Assembly: GCA_031424145.1 (NCBI GenBank)
Contig: JANPGV010000213.1
Span: 1-26,083, forward strand
From: JAENVT01 sp031424145
GTDB lineage: Bacteria; Actinomycetota; Acidimicrobiia; Acidimicrobiales; Ilumatobacteraceae
Length of the DNA: 26,083 nt
Direction of reading: 5' to 3'
Shown: positions 21,976 through 26,083 of the stretch, one piece after another
Position numbering within the stretch: position 1 is the stretch's first letter
Layout of the letters: every line of letters starts with the position of its first letter
Translations under genes and position numbers: made by a program
The notes under the pieces: generated by a model
Databases searched by the model: none
The model's input: the letters and a program-made list of their open reading frames with translations, nothing else
Told to the model about the DNA's origin: nothing

Positions 21976-22794
21976 ATGCCAGTCCAGATCACATTGGCGG
22001 ACACGAACCGCATCACCCAGCGTCTCCGATCCATCTCCGCGACGTCCGTGCTCTCCATCGGTCCGACGCCCAGCTGGCTCACACACGTATTCGCCGGGCG
22101 AGCCAACATCCACACGTTGACCGACCGCGCCGTCGCCATCACATCGCAGCTTGAGCAACGGTACGACGTGGTCGTGCTGACGACGACCGGGTGTGCTAGC
22201 CATCCAGGTTCGGACCGAGCGCTGCTTCACGCTGCCGTCCTACATCTCGAGCGAGAGGGTCACCTCGCCCTCGTTCGCCCGACCGAAGATCAGGTGCCTC
22301 TTATTGCCGGCCAAGAGATCGACCTCATTCCCATCGACGAAGTTGACGGCGGCCACACGACCACCACGTTGTTCCGGCGCGGACCACGGTTCACCGTCCA
22401 CGACTTGTTGAACGAAGCCCGCTCTTTGATCGATCGAGTCGCACCCATCGAGCTCCACGCTCAACTGCAGGCAGACGACCCACCTCTCGTGCTCGACACC
22501 AGAACCGACACCGATCGATCACGATTCGGCGTCATCACCGGCTCGATCCACGTACCAAGAACAGTCGTCGAATGGCATCTCGACCCATCGAACGGGTACC
22601 TGCATCCGGCCTTCGTGTCGTTCGATCAGCCGATCGTCGTCACCTGCAACGGGGGTTATAGCTCCTCGCTTTCTGCTGCCAATCTCAGCCGTCTTGGTTT
22701 TCGACATGTCGCCGATCTGATCGGCGGTATGCATGCCTGGCTCGCAGCCGGACTGCCGGTGAGCGCCCCGGATCACTCACACCTCGATCTGTAA
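21976..22794 (+). CDS. Two-domain protein with C-terminal rhodanese
   Basis: 272 residues. The N-terminal part (about 1-115) has alternating strands and helices (TSVLSIGPTPSWLTHVFAG, YDVVVLTTTGC, LHAAVLHLEREGHLALVRP) resembling a methyltransferase-like Rossmann fold but without a clear SAM-binding glycine motif. The C-terminal part (about 150-265) is a rhodanese with LVLDTRTDTDRSRFGVITGS and the active-site loop VVTCNGGYSSSLSA, where Cys224 is the expected persulfide carrier. It could move sulfane sulfur to or from a small acceptor. The divergent DoxX-like gene and the sulfite-oxidase-like enzyme make sulfur metabolism a reasonable context. ATG 21976 follows a leaderless TACGAT. Confidence 0.85.
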   Translation: MPVQITLADTNRITQRLRSISATSVLSIGPTPSWLTHVFAGRANIHTLTDRAVAITSQLEQRYDVVVLTTTGCASHPGSDRALLHAAVLHLEREGHLALVRPTEDQVPLIAGQEIDLIPIDEVDGGHTTTTLFRRGPRFTVHDLLNEARSLIDRVAPIELHAQLQADDPPLVLDTRTDTDRSRFGVITGSIHVPRTVVEWHLDPSNGYLHPAFVSFDQPIVVTCNGGYSSSLSAANLSRLGFRHVADLIGGMHAWLAAGLPVSAPDHSHLDL

Positions 22795-22803
22795 GCCCCA
22801 GCG

Positions 22804-23604
22804 TCACTCCGAGCCAGATATCGCCTCGAAGTCGCGCTCGACCGCATTGACTATCAAACTCCGCACACGCGACACGTTGGACCGCATCATCGCAAACACC
22901 TCGTCCATCGTCACCGGTGCGCGGCCATCGACGCCGGCGTCGTAGTCGGTGACCAAGGCAACCGACGCGTATCGGATACCGAGTTCAGCGGCCAATACCG
23001 CTTCGGGATAACCCGTCATATTGACGACGTGCCAACCGACTGCGCGAAACCACGCGCTCTCGGCACGCGTCGAAAATCGAGGACCATTGATGACCACCAT
23101 GGTTCCACCGTCGATCATGTCAGCGCCCATGCGACGTCCGGCAGCGAGCAAAGCGCGACGAACCGCTCCATCGAACGGCTCGCCAAAGGTCTGATGATGC
23201 ACAGGCCCCTTCGAACCCATTTCATGCTGTGGCCCGCCGACATCGTGGAAAGTGTCCGGCCGACCCCACGTCCGATCCACGAGCTGATCGACGACAACAA
23301 GTTGTCCAGGATGAATGTCGGGCTGCAGCGAACCAACCGAAACCGGCGCGATGATCGACCGCACACCCATCGAATGCATTGCCCAGACATTGGCCCGATA
23401 CGGCACCCGATGCGCTGCGTACCCGTGCTGACGACCATGGCGAGCAATAAACGCGACGTGGTGGCCTGCAATCATTCCGACCGACACAGGTGACGACGTC
23501 GGCCCGAACGGGGTGTCAACACCGACGTCCTCTGCTAGTTCCAAGAACTCGTAGAAGCCCGAGCCACCGAAGACACCAATGGCCGGAGTAGCAACGTCAT
23601 TCAT
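22804..23604 (-). CDS. mtnP: S-methyl-5'-thioadenosine phosphorylase
   Basis: 266 residues, full length for the PNP/MTAP family. Signature regions are GVFGGSGFYEF (phosphate loop), FIARHGRQHGYAAHRVPYRAN (phosphate/ribose site), GPRFSTRAES, VNMTGYPEAVLA and TDYDAGVDG, where the two Asp residues contact the purine. It should phosphorolyse methylthioadenosine to methylthioribose-1-phosphate and adenine, the first step in methylthio recycling after polyamine or radical SAM chemistry; the hydrolase or inosine variant of the family cannot be excluded. Cytosolic. It lies 77 bases downstream of the hydratase gene on the same strand, possibly co-transcribed. Confidence 0.9.
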   Translation of the reverse strand: MNDVATPAIGVFGGSGFYEFLELAEDVGVDTPFGPTSSPVSVGMIAGHHVAFIARHGRQHGYAAHRVPYRANVWAMHSMGVRSIIAPVSVGSLQPDIHPGQLVVVDQLVDRTWGRPDTFHDVGGPQHEMGSKGPVHHQTFGEPFDGAVRRALLAAGRRMGADMIDGGTMVVINGPRFSTRAESAWFRAVGWHVVNMTGYPEAVLAAELGIRYASVALVTDYDAGVDGRAPVTMDEVFAMMRSNVSRVRSLIVNAVERDFEAISGSE

Positions 23605-23681
23605 GACTCGTTCCTACCACGACAACCGACATCGCAAGCGCCGCCCTCTGGCGCCACCAGCCGCTTTCCTGGTCGTGGTGA

Positions 23682-24476
23682 TCACCGATTATTGATGGGG
23701 CTGGATGGTCGATGTACCGCGACCCGTGTTTCGTTGTCGAACACCGCTTCGACATGGTCTCCGAACTCCAGCGGCACAGCCCTGGTCAGCCCACCGGTGA
23801 TGACGATGTCTCCGGCACGAAGCTGCCGACCCTGCCGGGCCAACTGCGCCACAAGCCAGACGACGCCAGCTGCAGGATGGCCCGATGCCGCTGAACCTGT
23901 CGCCGAACCAGCGACATTCGCGTTATGCCGAAGCACCACTGCGATCGACTCCAAACTGTCTAGCCGACGAAGGACTGGTCCGACCACGACCTGTGCGGCC
24001 GACGAGCCATCAGCGGTGTTGTCCTCCAATCGAAACCGGTAGTTGGGGTACACGGAGTCAACGATCTCCAGACATGCGAATGCCTCGTCCACTGCACTCA
24101 ATACTTCACCCAGACTCACCTCGCCGGTCAGGGGCCGTGCAAGACGCAGCCCGATCTCTGGTTCTACTCGAGGTTGGATCAACGACGGGCTCACCGCTTC
24201 GTCGTTGGCCAACAGCATCGCGTCCGTCAGTGGACCGAAGTTCGGGTGATCGATCCCCATCTGGATCCGCATCGCGAGCGAGGTATAACCAAGTTTCCAG
24301 CCCACGACACTCTCGCCGCGCCCAACCCGTAGTTCGGTGCCTGCCTGTTGGATCGCGTAGGCGTCTTCGAGGTCGAGCACCACCGTCGACGAGATCGGGT
24401 CACAACCGACTCGATCGCGCCGCGCGGCATCGAGCTTCGACGCCCAACCAGCGATCTCGTGTCGAGTCAGCGACAT
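23682..24476 (-). CDS. 2-keto-4-pentenoate hydratase-like protein (FAH-related)
   Basis: 264 residues. Family landmarks: VVGWKLGYTS, RVEPEIGLRLARPL (acidic metal ligands), a second acidic site at ALACLEIVDS-like FACLEIVDSVYPNYRF, DNTADGSSAAQVVVGP, and a C-terminal RQLRAGDIVITGGLTRAVPL. Members add water to 2-hydroxy-penta-2,4-dienoate in meta-cleavage pathways, or act on related 2-oxo acids. No other ring-cleavage genes lie in the window, so the substrate is open. ATG 24476 follows AAGGAACAG. It is divergent from the CxxC CMD-family gene across 234 bases. Confidence 0.88.
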   Translation of the reverse strand: MSLTRHEIAGWASKLDAARRDRVGCDPISSTVVLDLEDAYAIQQAGTELRVGRGESVVGWKLGYTSLAMRIQMGIDHPNFGPLTDAMLLANDEAVSPSLIQPRVEPEIGLRLARPLTGEVSLGEVLSAVDEAFACLEIVDSVYPNYRFRLEDNTADGSSAAQVVVGPVLRRLDSLESIAVVLRHNANVAGSATGSAASGHPAAGVVWLVAQLARQGRQLRAGDIVITGGLTRAVPLEFGDHVEAVFDNETRVAVHRPSSPINNR

Positions 24477-24572
24477 CTGCTGTTCCTTGGCGCCGCGCGA
24501 CCCATCCGGGCCGATCGTGCGTCACCTTCGCCCGCGCCCAGAGACCTCGCCAACGCCACAACCGCATTTTGC

Positions 24573-24608
24573 ACCCTCCTGGTCGCCTCGCCAAAGCCAT
24601 AGGAGGGT
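24573..24608 (+). repeat. Perfect 8-bp inverted repeat in divergent region
   Basis: ACCCTCCT and AGGAGGGT flank 20 bases; TGG and CCA extend the pairing by three with one bulge. It lies about 100 bases upstream of the CMD-family gene and could be a leader stem that hides the internal AGGAGGG, or a protein-binding site. Neither is proven. Confidence 0.4.
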
Positions 24609-24710
24609 CGACGTCGTTGCGTTCCATCGAGCGGCACAGACCGCTTGAACCTCGACCGGCAGGCCGCGATAGTCGGCCGGCCACGTATTTGGCGCCTGAG
24701 GAGGATCGTG

Positions 24711-25316
24711 ATGTCACGAATGGAACCCATGCCGATTGAGGATTGTCCCGATCCTGAACTTCGCAACACGTTGCAGCACTTCGTCACGACGTTGGGGTTC
24801 GTGCCGAACAGCTTGTTGACGATGCAGCGCGTGCCTGCCATTGCCAAGGCGGTGGTGCAGTTGAACCGGGCCGTGTTTGACCCGGCGGGTCGAGTCGATC
24901 TCGGGCTCAAACGAATGGTGGCACACATGGCGAGCTATGCGGCTGGTTGCCAATACTGCCGTGCGCACACCACCGTCAGCGCCAGTCGCCACGGTATTGC
25001 CGACGAGAAGATGGCAGCGATCTACGAGTACGGAACGAATCCCTTGTTTGACGACCGTGAACGGGCCGCGCTGGACTTCGCGCGCGACGCTGCTTCGATC
25101 CCAAACGGAGTGACTGACGCTTCGTACCAGCAACTTGCGCGCTACTGGACCGACGAAGAGATCGTCGAGATTCTCGGTGTGGTGTGCATGTTCGGCGTGT
25201 TCAATCGATGGAACGACTCCATGGCCACACCGCTGGAGGCTGAGCCGATCGCCAAAGCGGGTGCCTTGCTCGGGAACAAAGGTTGGAACGTCGGCAAGCA
25301 CGCCACGTCGCCGTGA
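24711..25316 (+). CDS. Carboxymuconolactone decarboxylase/AhpD family protein (CxxC)
   Basis: 201 residues; ATG 24711 is preceded by a strong GAGGAGG at 24697-24703. Landmarks are FVTTLGFVPNSLLTMQRVP, KRMVAHMASYAAGCQYCRAHT (Cys80, Cys83 and a following His, the AhpD redox signature) and ERAALDFARDAASIPN, ending in a GVFNRWNDSMATPLE helix. It resembles alkylhydroperoxidase-type CMD proteins longer than AhpD itself and is related only distantly to the AhpD-like protein at 15746. A redox or peroxide-detoxifying role is likely; substrate unknown. Unlike the 15746 gene, it has a good ribosome-binding site and no GAAAC operator. Confidence 0.88.
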   Translation: MSRMEPMPIEDCPDPELRNTLQHFVTTLGFVPNSLLTMQRVPAIAKAVVQLNRAVFDPAGRVDLGLKRMVAHMASYAAGCQYCRAHTTVSASRHGIADEKMAAIYEYGTNPLFDDRERAALDFARDAASIPNGVTDASYQQLARYWTDEEIVEILGVVCMFGVFNRWNDSMATPLEAEPIAKAGALLGNKGWNVGKHATSP

Positions 25317-25388
25317 TGTCCGTCGCCGTGACGCCGATTGTTCAGGGACGCAGTGATCTGACGGATTCTCCGTGTCGAACAATTCGCA

Positions 25389-25406
25389 GGTCGGCGCGTG
25401 CCGACC
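25389..25406 (+). terminator. Perfect GC-rich hairpin after the CMD-family gene
   Basis: GGTCGGC/GCCGACC form a 7-bp stem around a 4-base loop GCGT, 72 bases after the stop. No T-tract follows, so it is at best an intrinsic terminator of the U-less type common in high-GC actinobacteria. Confidence 0.4.
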
Positions 25407-25423
25407 GGACCAAGGACACTTGT

Positions 25424-25486
25424 CATGGGAACAATCGCTCACGTCGTTCTTGCCGGTGTCACCCCCCAGCAGTACGACGCTGTTCG
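25424..25486 (+). pseudogene. N-terminal remnant of a small protein
   Basis: ATG 25424 is preceded by AAGGA. The first 21 residues (MGTIAHVVLAGVTPQQYDAV) resemble the start of a small actinobacterial family with a VxGLTPEQYDAV-type beginning. The sequence then becomes Pro/Arg/Ser-rich and loses resemblance, as if the rest had been deleted or joined to other DNA. Low certainty. Confidence 0.3.
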
Positions 25487-25584
25487 CAGGGCGCGTCCTG
25501 CGCCATGCCCCCGATGCTCTCGAACTCGTCCGTCATCAGCGATCCGTGGCGGCATTGGCGACCCGCTGTCGACAAGCGCGGCTT

Positions 25585-25925
25585 CGAGCCTCTTCTATGG
25601 CGGTGTCTGCGTTAGAACTGGCGGGATGCCGTCGTTCAGCGGTCCGTCATCGGGGCCTGGACTTCCAACCCACTGTCGAGGTGTTCCTTGTCGGTGTACT
25701 TGCCGCCACAGTGCGCCGTCTCGTCGACCTCGTCGACATGTACGGCGACGGACACGTGCCCTGCTCGATACCGATCACACAGGAGGACCTGGCCAACATG
25801 GCGGGCACGACACGCCCATCTGCCAATCGTTGCCTGCAGGACCTCGTTGCCGCGGCATCGCCGAACTCGGTAGAGGTCACATCACCATCAACGACCGCGT
25901 CGCGCTACTGAAACGATCACGCTGA
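25585..25925 (+). pseudogene. Decayed Crp/Fnr-family transcription regulator (C-terminal part)
   Basis: Recognisable pieces in order: SMAVSALELA (end of the cyclic-nucleotide barrel), LDFQPTVEVFLVGVLAATVRRL (dimer helix), VDLVDMYGDG, then the helix-turn-helix IPITQEDLANMAGTTRPSANRCLQDL. The dimer helix runs straight into VDLVDMYGDG, lacking about 18 residues normally between them, consistent with a deletion between two copies of a V-R-R-L coding stretch. One missing base near 25850 then shifts the frame, and the end (RGIAELGRGHITINDRVALL) continues in the next frame to TGA 25923. The N-terminal barrel is not recognisable upstream. The gene cannot make a normal regulator. Confidence 0.6.
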
Positions 25926-25953
25926 CCCGGCGGGTTCGCTTTCGTCAGCGGTG

Positions 25954-26083
25954 CTATCTGGCGAGTTCGAGGGTGAGCGAGTCGAACATCGCCTGGCATG
26001 GCGAGCCGAGTTCGCCGACGACCTCGCTGAACGCCGCAAAGACTGCCAGGGCATTGCGTAGGGGCGCGCACACAACAGACGTC
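25954..26083 (-). CDS. C-terminal end of a gene entering from the right edge
   Basis: A minus-strand frame open from the edge to TAG at 25956-25954 encodes 42 residues, including ALAVFAAFSEVVGEL and SPCQAMFDSLTLELAR. Composition and third-position GC look coding, but the piece is too short to assign a family. It converges with the decayed Crp/Fnr gene. Confidence 0.4.
   Translation of the reverse strand, partial: TSVVCAPLRNALAVFAAFSEVVGELGSPCQAMFDSLTLELAR

Noticed and set aside
24624..24738. Short leader reading frame after the AGGAGGG at 24601
   Set aside because: Start would be a TTG with no family resemblance, and the frame overlaps the well-supported CMD start region; no evidence it is translated.
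1..26083. General reassignment of TGA to a sense codon
   Set aside because: Many TGA codons coincide with ATGA overlaps and proper family C-termini, so TGA is used as stop throughout the window.

Overview
The window looks like a chromosomal stretch from a high-GC actinobacterium. I lean towards an Acidimicrobiia-type lineage from the gene families, the frequent GTG starts, the many ATGA stop/start overlaps and several leaderless-looking promoters, but this is inference. I saw no rRNA, tRNA, CRISPR array or insertion sequence.

Layout. (1) 1-3879, +: a hybrid histidine kinase (cut by the window edge), an HPt protein and a receiver-cyclase, together a complete phosphorelay with cyclic-nucleotide output. 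(2) 4152-5086, +: a small CxxC protein translationally coupled to a redoxin. The redoxin's first redox residue is encoded by an in-frame TGA in a U-x-x-C arrangement, making it a candidate selenoprotein. (3) 5183-5851, -: a YjbR-like/DUF1905 fusion interrupted by another in-frame TGA. (4) 5939-9519, +: OmpR-type regulator, sensor kinase and membrane-anchored sulfite-oxidase-like molybdoenzyme, all coupled by ATGA overlaps. (5) 9719-11737: glycogen-debranching-like glycosidase, then a frameshifted gene remnant on the minus strand. (6) 12144-15633: three glycerophosphodiesterase-like proteins, two tandem on + and one on - in an operon with a SAM methyltransferase that also carries an in-frame TGA. 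(7) 15746-17148, +: AhpD-like protein coupled to a radical SAM enzyme. (8) 17208-19610: two glycosyltransferases (-) divergent from a sugar-nucleotide epimerase (+). (9) 19619-22794: DoxX-like protein plus polytopic GT-C-like protein (-), divergent from a rhodanese protein (+). (10) 22804-25316: methylthioadenosine phosphorylase, 2-keto-4-pentenoate hydratase-like enzyme and a second CxxC CMD/AhpD protein. (11) 25424-26083: remnants, including a decayed Crp/Fnr regulator, and the end of a gene running in from the right edge.

The strongest hidden signal is a 16-bp element, GAAACNTTYGMGAAAC: two GAAAC direct repeats exactly 11 bp apart. It occurs in three promoter regions: before the regulator-kinase-molybdoenzyme operon, between the methyltransferase and AhpD/radical SAM operons, and between the DoxX and rhodanese operons. 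Tandem 11-bp repeats are the usual operator form for OmpR/PhoB regulators. The OmpR-type regulator encoded here is therefore a plausible master of a local regulon joining a molybdoenzyme, sulfur-related proteins (rhodanese, DoxX), an AhpD/radical SAM pair, a methyltransferase and a phosphodiesterase. The glycosyltransferase/epimerase genes lie inside this territory and may belong to the same envelope-related pathway, although no copy of the element was seen directly before them.
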